Below are positions 11,239 through 23,100 of a stretch of DNA of 64,000 nucleotides, one piece after another. Every line of letters starts with the position of its first letter. Position 1 is the first letter of the stretch. The translations under genes were made by a program, and so were the position numbers. The notes beneath the pieces are model-generated. The model was not told the origin of the DNA, did not search any database, and was given only the letters and a program-made list of their open reading frames with translations. Origin of the DNA: Myrica gale (Eukaryota > Streptophyta > Magnoliopsida > Fagales > Myricaceae); contig OZ005609.1 of NCBI GenBank assembly GCA_963930655.1, forward strand, positions 18,363,001 through 18,427,000. Direction: 5' to 3'.

Positions 11239-12527
11239 TGAGTCCTAGTTTCAGGATTAAGGCAACCAAGAGGGGGGGTGAATTGGTTTTCTAAACTTTT
11301 CGGTTAAAACCCCCAAAATTGTGTTTGCAAGTAAATACTACTTTAACACAAGTATATAATATGCGAAACTATAAATAAGTGCTAAAGGAAGGAGAAGGGT
11401 AAGAGAAGCAAACACAGTATTTTTAGGTGGTTCGGCAGACCCACCTACATCCACCCTCAAACTCCTTCATCGAGCCCTGAGGCTTTCCACTAATCTCCAA
11501 TAGTTTTACACACTAGCTTCCGGGTGCTAGTGAACCGTAAAAGTGTTTTACCAGGATCAACACTCAAACCCACCAAAGTGGTTTTTTTGGCTCACCACTG
11601 AAAACCTCACCAAGCTTGAGATATACATTCTCAAAGCTTCTTTTTTAGTGATCAACCTCACTAAAGGAAACACCACTTTTGATAGGTAGATTGAGGAACA
11701 AGACTCTCTCAAAAAGTAGAAATAAAAATGGAAAGCTCTATCTCTTTATTCACACAAAGACAAGGATATGAAAGTGTGTTTTGTGTGAATGCTATGAGAA
11801 ATATAGAATAAGAAGGTTTAGAATATTTCTCAAGTAGTAGAAATGATATGTGGTTGTTGGGTTTTACATTTTAGACGAAATGAAGGTGTATTTATAGGTC
11901 ACATATGAAAACTAACCGTTTATAGCCGTTGGGAGTTTTTGCTAAAATGAGCAGGTCGACCGCTACATAAACCGGTCGACCGCTTCAAGTTACCGTTACT
12001 CCAACGGTCATATCGTCAGAAACTCAACGGCTCTTTTATAAAAGCAACCGATCGACCGCTACTCGAGGCGGTCGAAGTACCGGTCGACCGCTTGAACAGC
12101 CGATCGACCTCCTCAACTTAAGCATGATCTGGTTCTTTTAAAAACAAGGTTTTTGACCACTTTTAAACACCTAATTTATAAGACTTACTTCCCATAAGTA
12201 TATGAAAGGTGTGGGAGTTTGTTTGGGGTGTTTTGAAACCTATAAAAGCATTTTAATCTTTCAAACAAAACTTAAAACGGTTTATGTATGTTTTGAAAGA
12301 TATGCAAGTGCGTGATTCAAATCCTTGTCAAATATGCATTAAAGAGTTACAAGGATTATACCCTAGGGTCTTGAATCTTCACTTTAATCTCTTTGCATCG
12401 TCTTGTTCTTCTTTCTTCGAGGTTTAACTCTTTTCGTCAAGTTGTCTTTGTCTTTGAAGATATCCATTTTGTAAACTTCACCATTTATTGAAATAATCAA
12501 AATCTCGATTGTGCACAAAAGCCAACA
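11239..12527 (-). repeat. 3' LTR of Copia A
   Basis: The LTR is 1289 bp, TGTTGGCTTTTGTGC...GACTCA on the minus strand. It has a TATA box (plus TATTTATA, 11889-11896) and a cluster of CGGTCGACCG-like palindromes at about 11952-12110. It differs from the 5' LTR at scattered positions, visibly more than the two segmental copies differ from each other. The element therefore predates that duplication. Confidence 0.88.
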
Positions 12528-12541
12528 ATCTCCCCATTTTT
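12528..12541 (-). promoter_or_regulatory. Polypurine tract of Copia A
   Basis: On the minus strand AAAAATGGGGAGAT directly precedes the TGTTGG start of the 3' LTR. This is the plus-strand primer position for reverse transcription. Confidence 0.8.
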
Positions 12542-13239
12542 CATGATGACAATAAAGTGATAGTTTAAGGATGACTCACCCTATCTTTTGCAATTGGACA
12601 AACATTTAAAACTTGAAGACAAAGCATTAGTAGCCATTAGATTCATAAAAAGTTATACAATTAAAACATAATCAAATTAAAAGGAGAATATATAGTCATC
12701 AAAACTATTAGCACATTTCTCTCCCTTTGTCACGTCAAAAAGACAAAGGACACATTTCACCCTAAATATGCATTCTAAAACAAAGGGAATACAAGCATGT
12801 AGACATTTAAGAATTCTCCCCCTTTGTCAATCAAAAAGAGAATGCACGGATATAATTCAAAAGTTCATTTTTCATCCAAAAGAACAATTTGTAGTTTTAA
12901 ACGACAATCTCTTTGTCATGGTATAGAGGATGTCTAACGAAGACTCAAAAGTCCATCGCTATTACGATAGTAGCCCACCGAGTGGGTTTGTACCAACCTC
13001 TTAGCTACCAATGACAATTTAAAAGGTCATTCTCAACCAAAAAGGTTTAAGCTCACAAAAATTTATCAAAGTGCTTGATTTTGTAAAAAAAGTTAGCTTA
13101 TAGATGTTCCATTTTGATAAATGCAAGAAAATATGTCAAAGATAAATACATTTGCATTTATAACATTTAACAACCAAGAAAATATCATAGAATATAATTA
13201 GCCAACAATTTAAAAACTTGTTCTCAAATAAAAATTTAG

Positions 13240-14859
13240 ATGTTACCAAAGGTTTCCCCTTAGCATTTGTCCTCAAATGTCACAAGCCTTCTTGATAGGC
13301 AAGTTTCATCCAAGCACCGTGTATTGCTCCATCCTACAAGAGAATCAAGAAACCATTTTTGGTACCCAAGCCTTCTTGGGTCCTTCAATGTTAGATTTGG
13401 TTCTTTTTTGAACCCATACATTCTTGAGATTCTTGCTCCCAAGTTTCCTCAATGCACAATAAAAAATAAGATGCCCATTTTTATTTCAAAAATGACATTT
13501 TTGAGTAGGTGCATTAAATGACTTAGCCTTCACAAAATAATTCTTAAAATATTTTTGGTGAATTGAAGGCTTGTAGCCTAAGCCACTTTTGTCAAAGACA
13601 CATCTTTGACTACTAAGCATGTTTTCCAAGGTTTTGCTTCCTTTAGTAAACTTTTCAATAATTTTGCTTTGAGAAATAATTTTGTTGTTCAAAGCAACCT
13701 TTTCATTTTCAAATTCTAAAACTTTTTGTTGTGATAAATCATTTTCGAGCTTTAGAGTGGTTCTCTCATTTTTCAATGAGTCAATTTCATTTGAGATCAA
13801 AATGAGTTTTTTTTTCAAAGATGTATATTTTGAACCTAGTAGTTCGAATTGACATAAAAGATCATTAAAAGCATTTTGAACCTCACTATAAGAAATTTCA
13901 TGCTCATCATCGGAAGAGTGTACCTCATCAACATCCTCATCAGTGTCTTCAAATGCCATGAAGCACATGTTGGCAATTTCTCCATCTTCGGAGGAGGAGG
14001 AGGAGGAGGAACTTTAATTGTTAGTCTTCCAAGATGTCTTCTTGTATTTGAGGCTTTTCTTTCCTTTCTTGCTCTTCAGGAAATTTTTGAACTTTCTAGT
14101 CATTAAGACTATATCTTCCTCGTCTTTATCTCCATCTTCACTTGTGGAGGATTTTAGAGCAATCCTCATCCTTTTCTTGCTCGAAAATGAAGATCTTCAT
14201 TTTCGAGCATTTGGATCTCATGGGTCATGAGTGATCCAATTAGCTCATCCAGAGGAAGCTTGGTGAGGTCCTTGGCTTCTTGTTTGGCGGTCACTTTGGC
14301 CTCCCATGCTTTTGGTAGTGACCTAAGGATTTTTCTCACCAAATCGGAGTTAGTATAAGATTTACCAAGTGCATTCAAAGCATTTTATAATTGTGGTAAA
14401 TCTAGTATACATGACAGTAATTGATTCCTCTGGTGTCATTTTAAACAATTCATAATTATGAACAAGCATATTGATTTTTGACTCTTTAACTTGGCTTGTT
14501 CCTTCATGAGTAATTTCTAGAGCATGCCAAATTTCCTTAGCATTTGTGCAAGAAGATATTCTATTAAATTCATTTCTCTCTAAAGCACAATAAAGAATGT
14601 TCATAGCTCTAGCATTTAAAGAGATTTTCTTTTTGTCTAGGTCACTATATTCATTTTCGTTTTTAAGGGTTTCAACCTCTCCAACTTTCTTTTTTGGAAT
14701 ATGTAGACCATTCAAAATGCATAACCATAAATCATAATCAATGGATTGAAGATAAATTTTCATCCTAGCTTTCCAATAAGCATAATCATTTCCATCAAAA
14801 AATGGTGGTCTAAGAGTGGAAAGCCCTTCAACTTGAGTGTTGAAGCTTGTAGTTGTCAT
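13240..14859 (-). pseudogene. gag: gag of Copia A
   Basis: It starts at 14859 with MTTTSFNTQVEGL, then RPPFFDGNDYAYWKARMKIY, the typical N-terminus of Copia gag (UBN2 family). WHALEITHEGTSQVKESKI and a broken KSYTNSDLVRKILRSLPKAW segment follow. A long coiled-coil part (13968-13486) contains SLKNERTTLKLENDLSQQ. It ends in a damaged CCHC knuckle (KCHF...NGHLIFYC near 13490-13440) and GPKKAWVPK. Gag builds the virus-like particle and the knuckle binds element RNA. Stops and frameshifts break it at several points. The leader just upstream is split by the 14877-18486 insertion. Confidence 0.85.
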
Positions 14860-15199
14860 TCTAACTCAAGATGTTTTGTAAGACCCCAAAGAAACTCGTG
14901 TCTACTTCATTACTAGATGAAGGATTCCATGGCTTATTTTGTATTAAAAGAGACCTTGCTTGGCCAAGGCATGATTTAATGTTAAGAAAATGTATATGTA
15001 GTTATTTTGAATTTCCAATATGTGATGTTATGATTCAAATGCCATGGATGGAATTTAAATTTTATAGTAACCAATTTCATGTTGCTAGATTAATTGTATA
15101 TTTTTCCTCAATATTTTTGATTTTATTTTTGAAGGATTTTCTTATGGATTATATTATTGGGCTATTAAGGTTTAAATGGTTGGACTTAAAACTTAAAAG

Positions 15200-15575
15200 A
15201 ATGGGTTGATAATGGACAGCCCATGCTTGGCCGAAAATTAGGCATGATGGGCCTTGAAATTTAATCAAGTGGGCTGCGCAATTACATGTGATGATGGGCC
15301 CTTGAAGTTGTGATATTGGGCTGCGATAAGGCTTGGAATATTAGGTGATTATTGGGCCTTTAAATGTATGCTAATGGGCTGCCAAAATAGTCATAAAGAT
15401 GGGCTTAAAAGTCATGGTATTGGGCTGACATGAAACCCATGATAATGGGCCTTGAAATGTTAATGGGCCTTGGAGAATTAAGTTATTGGGCCTTAGCCCT
15501 TAAGCTTATGAATTGGGCTTTAGGATATGATGATGGGCCTTGAATTAAGGGCTTAATGGACTGCCCAATGGGCCT
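15200..15575 (+). promoter_or_regulatory. Cluster of TGGGCC/TGGGCT motifs within the solo LTR
   Basis: About fourteen TGGGCY motifs lie in 375 bases, spaced 20-40 bases apart and nearly all in one orientation. TGGGCY is the site II element bound by TCP transcription factors in plant promoters. Clustering in an LTR is compatible with a promoter/enhancer role, but may simply reflect degenerate internal repetition. Confidence 0.5.
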
Positions 15576-17829
15576 TGAAAATTAGGTTAATAAAGTTAGA
15601 TTAGTGGAACTAATCCTATTTAAGTTTCCTAAGTAACTAGATTAGGATAAGTGAACTAAGTAGTTGGAATTCAACTAAACGAACTAAGATAGTTGGCCAA
15701 ACATTTAATGAAGGAGTTGAGTTATGTGGTTAGGGGTGATGGTCGACCAAGACAAGGGGAGAAAAGTGAAGAAACACCCCTTGGCCGAATTTTATGGTGA
15801 GGTTCATACCCTTTTGTATTCACTTGTGACCTTACACGCCTATCACCCTCTTTTCCACTTCATTTTTGTTCATTTGTGTTACCTTAGTCGACCAACACAA
15901 AGCCAAAGGAGAGAAACACAAGCATAGGAGAGTAGAAACCGAAACCAAGAGAGAAAGGGAGAGGAAGAGAGAACCAAGGGAGAACCGAAACTTTTGGACC
16001 AAGAGGTGGGATTTGGAGCTTGAATCAAGGAGGATTTCGTGTAGGGGAAGAAGGAGGACAAGGAAGAAGAAGAAGGTGAAGTCAAGAGGTATTGTGCAAA
16101 GGAAAAGAAAAGGGGAAAAACAAAGGAGCACTAGGTAAGGTTCGAAACTTGTTCTTCTCTTGATGGCCGAACTCTCTTGTGTATAGATCTTAGAGTTTGA
16201 GTTGTGTTATGCTTGGATATGGTGAGATCTGGAATGATTAAGAACCTTAGGTTGTTTAGTAGGTGAAGGAGAGGAGAAGCTTGCAAAGGAACAAAGAGAA
16301 GGAAGAAGGAACAACAAGGTAGTGACCGAACCACCATTTTTCTTGATTGGCCGAAACTGGTTGTGAATGGATCTTTATGTTTCATGTTCTTATGTTGTTG
16401 AATCTTGCTAGATCTGGTGGTATTAAGATGTCTAAGGGTAGATCTAGCCATGTATATTCTAGATCTAGGGCTGTATCTTGGGAAAAATGCAAAGGGAAAA
16501 CAATGTATGTTAAAGGATGTTGGATCTAAGCCTATGTTAGTTGTAAGTTGTGAATCTCTTTAGATCTATGATTATATATGTGTTTGAATGTTAGATCTGG
16601 ACATGTCATACATGAATGATGAAGGTGTGAAGTAAATGCATGCTAAGATGGATTGTAGAGTGCAAAGTATGCATGTTGTAATTTTTCTAAGTATGAAAAG
16701 GTGGTATTATGTGGTATGGCCGAATATAGTATACCTAGGTTTCCAAGATTAATTTTGTGCATAATTGGATCTGGTCATTGGTCATGTTATATGCTGGATT
16801 ATTGGCCTATTGCATGATAGATGATTATGTGATGTAAAGGATGCATGCAAGTTGAAAGAAACAAAAAGAAAACATAATTATTGGATGAAATCATGTGTTG
16901 GCCGAATAGTGTAATTCATAGTATCTTATGTTTGTGCTTTGATTCTTAGATCCTAGGTTGTGAAATTGTTGAATGGAGGATGGGATCACCCTTGGAGTTA
17001 ATGTTGTGATTAAAGAGGCACATAAACTGGTGATAGCCGAATGTCATAAGAAATGAAACCCTAAGTTTAAGTTTTGGTAATTGGTTTATAATTGTTGTGA
17101 TGGATAATTGAAATTAGTATAAGGCTAATTGGAATAAATATTGAAGAACCGTAATCTTGTAATGAGAATATTTGAAACCCTAGTTAGGGTTAGTATCTCA
17201 GATTAATTGAGGTTTAAGGTCCAAATCAAGATTTAATCATGATTAAAGTTATTGATGGTTTAATGTAAGGTTTTAGGGGAGCACATGGGAGACTTAGGTT
17301 TAATCCTAATTTATTAATTGTTGATTAACCCTAATCGTGAATAGATATAAAAATACATTGTAATAGAGTTTGATTAAATAACCTAAGTTTTAAATATTAT
17401 TAGTTAAAGAAAGAGTAAATAAAATATTTTAATGATTAAAAAGAATTACAGTGATATATATTTGGTTGATAACCGATTTCAAAAATGTAAATGTTTAATT
17501 TATATGATTACGTACTATTTCTTAAGTCTAAGAAATATTTGAATCGCTTGTAGGCGATCTACGTGTCTTTACACACTACCAAGGAAGACCAAGTGTAAGT
17601 GGCATAGTAAGTGGATAGTAAGTAGTTCTTTTCAAAACTGGAATGACACACTGCATCATTTCATGAATAAGCATGAGATTTTGATCAAGCATGACATGAC
17701 ATGTGCATTGCATGAATTTTTCTAAAGAGAATGTTTATGCAATGATTTTATGGAAAGATTATGGAATGTTTTATAAAACGATAAGTTACGTCAAGGGGCA
17801 CTGGTCGGTACCGTACCATCAAGATGGAC

Positions 17830-17995
17830 TCCCATACTGAAGGACGAATGCGAGAAGGATGGGTGAATCCAAGAGGCTGTGCAAACCACACTGAAGGACA
17901 TTGAGAAGGTGTGGGCCTCCAAGGGTCATGTCTAGCCACTGAAGGACAAATGCGAGAAGGTGTGCTAGCTTGACCGTATGTAAGTCTCCAAGGGA
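17830..17995 (+). repeat. Short degenerate tandem repeat in the solo LTR
   Basis: Three units of about 50 bp share CACTGAAGGACRAATGCGAGAAGG-like cores (near 17836, 17889 and 17938). Confidence 0.6.
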
Positions 17996-18514
17996 AATCG
18001 GGGACGGTTCCTGGGGCCGAAATCAAGCAAGAGCATATGCATATCCATGACATGCATGTGCATCACAAATCAAGTTCCTTTTTCATGATTATGCAAGTAC
18101 AAGTAAAAAGCATATTTCAAGTTTATGTTTCTCCCTTACTGAGCCTTTTTGACTCACGTTTTTTTTAAAATTGTGTCATTCCAGATGCCACAGGTGAAGA
18201 GAGTCAGGAGGACTACCTGACTTAGAAGGACCAAGATGATGTTCATATTTTTGATAATGGTGACACGATCGATGAGATCCGTCACTAGTTGGGTTTTAAA
18301 ATATTATATATGTTTTGTATGCAAACTTAATGAGAACCCTGATTATGTAAGATTTAGCTCGAATCCCTCGCGATCTTGTATGTTTCCGCCGTAAGCACGT
18401 AAGAACGTAAGTAAGAACGCTAGAGCTATCCGGGGGATAGCTCGCGGCTGTCACGGTCCCTGCGGGATGCCGTTCGGGGCGTGACATGTTTAAATCTTGT
18501 ATAAAGAGCACCAA

Positions 18515-18526
18515 GCTCTAATACCA
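18515..18526 (-). promoter_or_regulatory. Primer-binding site of Copia A
   Basis: The minus strand reads TGGTATTAGAGC, four bases after the 5' LTR. It differs by one base from TGGTATCAGAGC, the complement of the initiator tRNA-Met 3' end used by plant Copia elements. It fixes 18531-19802 as the 5' LTR and the element orientation as minus. Confidence 0.88.
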
Positions 18527-18530
18527 ATTT

Positions 18531-19802
18531 TGAGTCCTAGTTTCAGGACTAAGGCAACCAAGAGGGGGGTGAATTGGTTTTCTAAACTTTTCTATTAAAA
18601 CCCACAAAGTTGTGTTTGCAAGTAAATACTACTTTAGCATAAGTATATATAATATGCGGAACTGTAAATAAGTGTTAAAGTAAGGAGAAGGGTAAGACAA
18701 GCAAACACAGTATTTTTAGGTGGTTCGGCAAACCCGTCTACATCCACCCCTCAAGCTCCTTCACCGAGCCTTGAGGTTTTCCACTATTCTCCAATAGCTT
18801 TACACACTAACTTCCGGGTGCTAGTGAACCTTACAAGTGTTTTCCCGGGATTAACACTTAAACCCACCCAAGTGGTTTTTTTGGCTCACCACCCACAACC
18901 TCACCAAGCTTGAGATATACACTCTCAAAGCTTCTTCCTTAGTGAACAACCTCACTAAAGGAAACACCATTTTTGATAGGTAGATTGAGGAACAAGACTC
19001 TCTCAAAGAGTAGATATAAAAATAGAAAGTTCTATCTCTTTATTCACACAAAGACAAGAATATGAAAATGTGTTTTGTGTGAATGCTATAAGAAATATAG
19101 AATTAGAAGGTTTTGAATATTTCTCAAGTAGTAGAAATGATATGTGGTTGTGGGGTTGTACATTTTAGACGAAATGAAGGTGTATTTATAGGTCAAATAT
19201 GAAAACTAGCCGTTTATAGCTGTTGGGAGTTTTTGCTAAAACGAGCCGGTCGACCGCTTCAAGTTACCGTTACTTAAACAGTCATATTGTCAGAAGTTCA
19301 ACGGCTCTTTTATAAAAGCAACCGGTCGACCGCTACATGAGGCAGTAGAAGTACCGGTCGACCGCTTGAACAGCCGGTCGACCTCCTCAACTTAAGCATG
19401 ATCTGGTTCTTTTAAAAACAAGGTTTTTGACCACTTTTAAACACCCAATTTATAAGACTTACTTCCTATAATTATATGAAAGGTGTGGGAGTTTGTTTGG
19501 GGTGTTTTGAAACCTATAAAAACATTTTAATCTTTCAAACAAAACTTAAAACGGTTTATGCATGTTTTGAAAGATATGCAAGTGCGTGATTCAAATCCTT
19601 GTCAAATGTGAATTAAAGAGTTACAAGGATTATACCCTAGGGTCTTGAATCTTCACTTTAAGCTCCTTGCATTGTCTTGTTCCTCTTTCTTCATGGTTTG
19701 ACTCTTTTCGTCAAGTTGTCTTTGTGTTTGAAGATGTTCATTTTGTAAACTTCATCCATTTATTGAAATCATCAAAATCTCGATTGTGCACAAAAGCCAA
19801 CA
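18531..19802 (-). repeat. 5' LTR of Copia A
   Basis: The LTR is 1272 bp and aligns end to end with 11239-12527. The TATA box is at 19183-19190 (plus TATTTATA). It has lost one of the CGGTCGACCG repeats present in the 3' LTR. At 19803 the Copia B tail resumes. Confidence 0.88.
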
Positions 19803-20559
19803 ATAGCCATCTCCTCCATATTCTTACCCAATATTTTCTATTTCTCCTTGATTTCAACAATGGATATGCGTTAGAAACATTCCATAAGGGAACCCTTGAT
19901 TCTTCTTCGCAGTAGCAGCCTTCATGTGATTAAGCATTAATTAACCAAGGTTCATATGAGAATGGGTAATAGAAATATGTGAGAGAAAAGTGAGAATGTT
20001 GTCGTTTGGGAAAGATGAAATGTTTCTATGAGGTCGAGAGAAACAGTAAGTGTCGACCCCTAGCCCTTGGTGAGTATTTATGTGCCACACAAACTATTTA
20101 TAAAATATGTCAAATCGAAAGATGTGTTGACACATGACATGCAAAATGAGTACATACAATATTTTCACAAGGAACATGTATGATTTTAGAAAGAAATTCA
20201 TAGAGAGCAATCTAAACAAAGATCAGAACATTTTTCAATGCAATCAAATAACACAATTAAAAAGACAAATCACTCTCATATCACCAACTTAATCCGAAGG
20301 AAATCTCATTCCAATTTCTTGGCGAATAAGCAAAATCTATTCTCATTAAGGGGTTTTGTGAAAATATCTGTCAATTGAAGATTGGTATTTACGAACTCAA
20401 GAACAATATCCCATTTTTTAGCATGATCTCGAATAAAATGATGTTTAATCTCAATATGTTTTGTCCTAGAGTACTGAATTAGATTTTTGGAAAGATTTAT
20501 CGCTACGGTGTTGTCACATTTTTATTGGGATGAGAGAATAATGAAGATTAAAATCTTTC

Positions 20560-21560
20560 AATTATTGTTTCATCCATAATACTTGTGCATGACAATTTTG
20601 CACGACAATATACTCAACTTCTGTGGTTGATAGAGCCACGAAATTTTGTTTCTTCCAACACAAAGAGACTAGTGAGGGTCCAATAAATTGGCACACTCCA
20701 CTAGTACTCTTTCTATCAATTTCAATAAATTGGCACACTACCCTAGTACTCTTTCTCATCGTTTTCCATTTTTGTAGGACTCATAGGTGTGCTCATAGGT
20801 TTTGAGTTGTCCATACCGAACTATTTGAGAATACCTCTTATGTATTTTGCTTGGTTGATGAAGATTCCTTCATTGCATTGTTTGATTTGGATGCCAAGAA
20901 AATAGTTTAGTTCTCTCATGAGAGTCATCTCAAATTCACCTTGCATAACTTGAAAAACTCTTGACACAAGGATTCATTAGTAGATCAAAAAATAATGTCA
21001 TCGACATAAATTTGAACTGTTAATAATTCATTGTATTTTTCTTTAGTGAAAAGAGTAGTATCAATGAGAAAAGAGCTTAGACGTTCAATGAGAAAAGAGC
21101 TTAGACGCTCATACCATGCTCGATGTGCTTGTTTCAAGGCATAAAGTGCCTTTGTGAGCTTGTACACATGATTTGAAAGCTTTACATCTTCAAAACCCAG
21201 TTGTTGCTCAACATATATTTCTTCCATGAGGAATCCATTTAGGAATGCAGTTTTCACATCCATTTGAAAGAGTTTAAAATCTTTATAGCAAGCAAAAGCA
21301 AGTAACATACGAATTGATTCTAAATGAGCAACAGGAGCAAAGGTTTAATTAAAATCAATTCGCTCTTCTTGATTGTAACCTTGGGGTACTAATCTTTCCT
21401 TATTTCTCACTAAAATCGCGGATTCATCTATTTTGTTTGTGAAAACTCATTTTGTACCGTTGATTGGATCATCCTTGGATCTAGGAACTAGATGTCATAC
21501 TTGATTTTTCTCAAATTGTTTTAACTCTTCTTCCATAGTTTGGATCCAACTTTCTTCATC
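20560..21560 (-). pseudogene. pol: Reverse transcriptase-RNase H remnant of Copia B
   Basis: RT motifs on the minus strand: FQMDVKTAFLNGFLMEEIYV, VYKLTKALYALKQAHRAWYE and IYVDDIIF with the catalytic YVDD. RNase H keeps FVALSTTEVEYI. Two in-frame tandem microduplications are present. One is 24 bp in RT (21061-21108, doubling ERLSSFLI). The other is 42 bp in RNase H (20681-20764, doubling a KSTxxVCQFI segment). Several stops and frameshifts make it inactive. The domain supplied cDNA synthesis in the element's life cycle. Confidence 0.85.
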
Positions 21561-22029
21561 TTTAGCCTCAAGAAATTTTTTAGGCTCAAGTTGAGAAATT
21601 AAAGCAAAATAATAGCTTAGTTTAAAGAAGAATGAGTACATACCCATTTCTCAACATTACCAATGATTTGCTCGAGAGGATGACTTTTGGTAGATCACTA
21701 TTGGCTTGTTGAACTTCGTCTTGTGATTCTTGTACACATGTTTCTTTCTTTTCTTCATTTATGGAAAGTTTCTCAACCTCTTTGTCAAGATTTATAATTT
21801 CTTCTCATCAGATTATTAGATTCATAAAAAACGACAAGAAAAAATTCTTTAATAACTAGAATGCATTTATTGAAAACACGATAGGCTTTACTAGAAGTTG
21901 AATAACCAAGAAAGATACCTTAAATCGCTTTTGCATCGAACTTACCCAAATTTTTCTTGTTGTTGTTGAGCACAATACATTTGCATCCGAAAACATAGAA
22001 GTGACCAATGTTGGGTTTTCTATCATTCC

Positions 22030-22620
22030 ATAACTCAGATGGAGTTCTCTAAAAAATAAGTATAATCATGCAACGGTTCATAACATGACAACTTGTGCTA
22101 ACTGCTTCAGCCCAGAAGTAATCAGGCAAGTTGTTTTCACATAGCAAGGTTCTAGCCATCTCGTAAAGAGTCCTATTCTTTCTCTCTACAACACCATTTT
22201 GTTTAGGAGTTCTAGGAGCAGAGAAGTTATGGTTAATACCATTTTCACAACAAAACTTTTTGAGAGGAGGATTTTTTTTTAAATTATTTTCCATGATCAC
22301 TCCTTATGCTAGAAATAGCAAAACATTTTTCATTTTGAATCATTTTGCTAAGTTTTTCAAAAGCATGAAAAGCCTCATCTTTATGAGCTAGGTATAGAAA
22401 CCATATGAATCTACTAAAATCATCAACAACAACAAAACCATAGTGTTTGCCAACCCAACTTAACATTCGAGTTGGACCAAATAAGTCTATGTGTAGAAGT
22501 TGAAGTGGCCTAGAAGTGGACACCGCATTTTTAGGTTTAAAATGGGTTTTGGTTTGTTTGTCTTTTTGACAAGCTGTATATATTTTGTCTCTTTAAAAGA
22601 AAGGTTAGGCAAACCCGAAA
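22030..22620 (-). pseudogene. pol: Integrase core remnant of Copia B
   Basis: Minus-strand segments include RPLQLLHIDLFGPTRMLSWV and YGFVVVDDFSRFIWFLYLAH (first catalytic Asp region). Then come INHNFSAPRTPKQNGVVERK and NRTLYEMARTLL, the conserved P-Q-N-G-V-x-E-R-K block with the catalytic Glu. The frame changes near 22290 and after 22050. Integrase inserts the element cDNA into the genome; this copy cannot. Confidence 0.85.
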
Positions 22621-22809
22621 CAAGATTATTTTTAGCTAGTTTTGAAATCAAGTCCATGCTTGGATGAGCAAGCCTTCAATGTCATAACCAACTATCTTTG
22701 TCATTTAGAGTTGAAAGACATTTTATATTTTTCGAGGAAATGCTCTCAAAATGAACAATGAACACGTTTCAAATCTATGTCCAACAAACAATACTTTCTT
22801 GCTTTGAAT

Positions 22810-23100
22810 ATTCTCAACAAGGCATATTGATGATTAAAAAATGACTCGGTTTCCCATCACATAATTGACTAATACTCAAGAGATTATCCGTTAAACCATC
22901 AACAAGAAGCACATTCTCAATTATGGGATTAAGATACATATCGATGCTACCAATACCGAGTATCTTTCCTTTGCCATTGTCACCAAAAGTAACTGAACTC
23001 ATTCCCTTGACACAAAGAGAGTTACACCAATTCTTGTGTCTGGTCATGTGCTTGGAGCATCCACTATCAAGGACCTAATGTTCCTTGGTTTCATTGGACT
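22810..23100 (-). pseudogene. pol: Protease/pre-integrase remnant of Copia B
   Basis: The minus frame 23047-22814 carries VTFGDNGKGKILGIGSIDMY and NLLSISQLCD, which lie between the aspartic protease and the pre-integrase zinc region in Copia polyproteins. The protease active-site triplet itself is not readable just upstream. Confidence 0.75.

Larger units (their letters stand above)
1..12331. repeat. Recent segmental duplication, copy C (left)
   Basis: The sequence from base 1 to about 12331 recurs from 51692 to the end of the window with only scattered substitutions and small indels. The offset drifts from 51691 at the start to 51669 at the end because of these indels. Every element boundary inside it (CACTA element, Gypsy LTR piece, Copia LTR, GRF pseudogene, two further Copia LTRs) is shared. 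Both copies are cut by the window edges, so the true unit is longer than 12.3 kb. An assembly artefact such as retained haplotigs cannot be excluded from sequence alone. Confidence 0.95.
14877..18486 (+). mobile_element. 3.6-kb solo LTR, probably Ty3/Gypsy, inserted in the Copia A leader
   Basis: It starts TGTAAGACCCC and ends GGGGCGTGACA. Perfect 5-bp target duplications TGTTT flank it (14872-14876 and 18487-18491), and removing it rejoins the leader of Copia A. There is no internal domain, so this is a solo LTR left by recombination between two LTRs. The length and the TGTAAGACCC...GTGACA ends fit the long LTRs of plant chromoviruses of the Tekay/Del type, which is inference. Open frames within it (for example 15832-16138) are purine-rich low-complexity shadows. 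Confidence 0.88.
11239..19802 (-). mobile_element. Copia A: gag-only Copia element nested in Copia B
   Basis: This is a complete element frame on the minus strand: 5' LTR 18531-19802, primer-binding site 18515-18526, gag 14859 down to about 13240, polypurine tract 12528-12541, 3' LTR 11239-12527. Protease, integrase, RT and RNase H are absent between the gag zinc-knuckle region and the 3' tail, so it was non-autonomous or lost pol later. The flanks share only an imprecise TAGC (GTAGC-TG versus ATAGC), so the target duplication is decayed or was misread. A 3.6-kb solo LTR is inserted in its leader. Confidence 0.88.

Noticed and set aside
15832-16138. Overlapping basic and Ser/Leu frames in the solo LTR
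   Set aside because: AG-rich sequence gives open frames on both strands; no recognisable domain.
18531-19802. Reading this LTR as the 3' LTR of Copia B
   Set aside because: A primer-binding site adjoins its inner end and its partner 11239-12527 has the polypurine tract, so it is the 5' LTR of Copia A. Copia B has its own 3' LTR at 9673-10591.
11234-19807. A clean 5-bp target duplication for Copia A
   Set aside because: The flanks GTAGCTG and ATAGCC share only TAGC at shifted positions, so no perfect duplication can be claimed.
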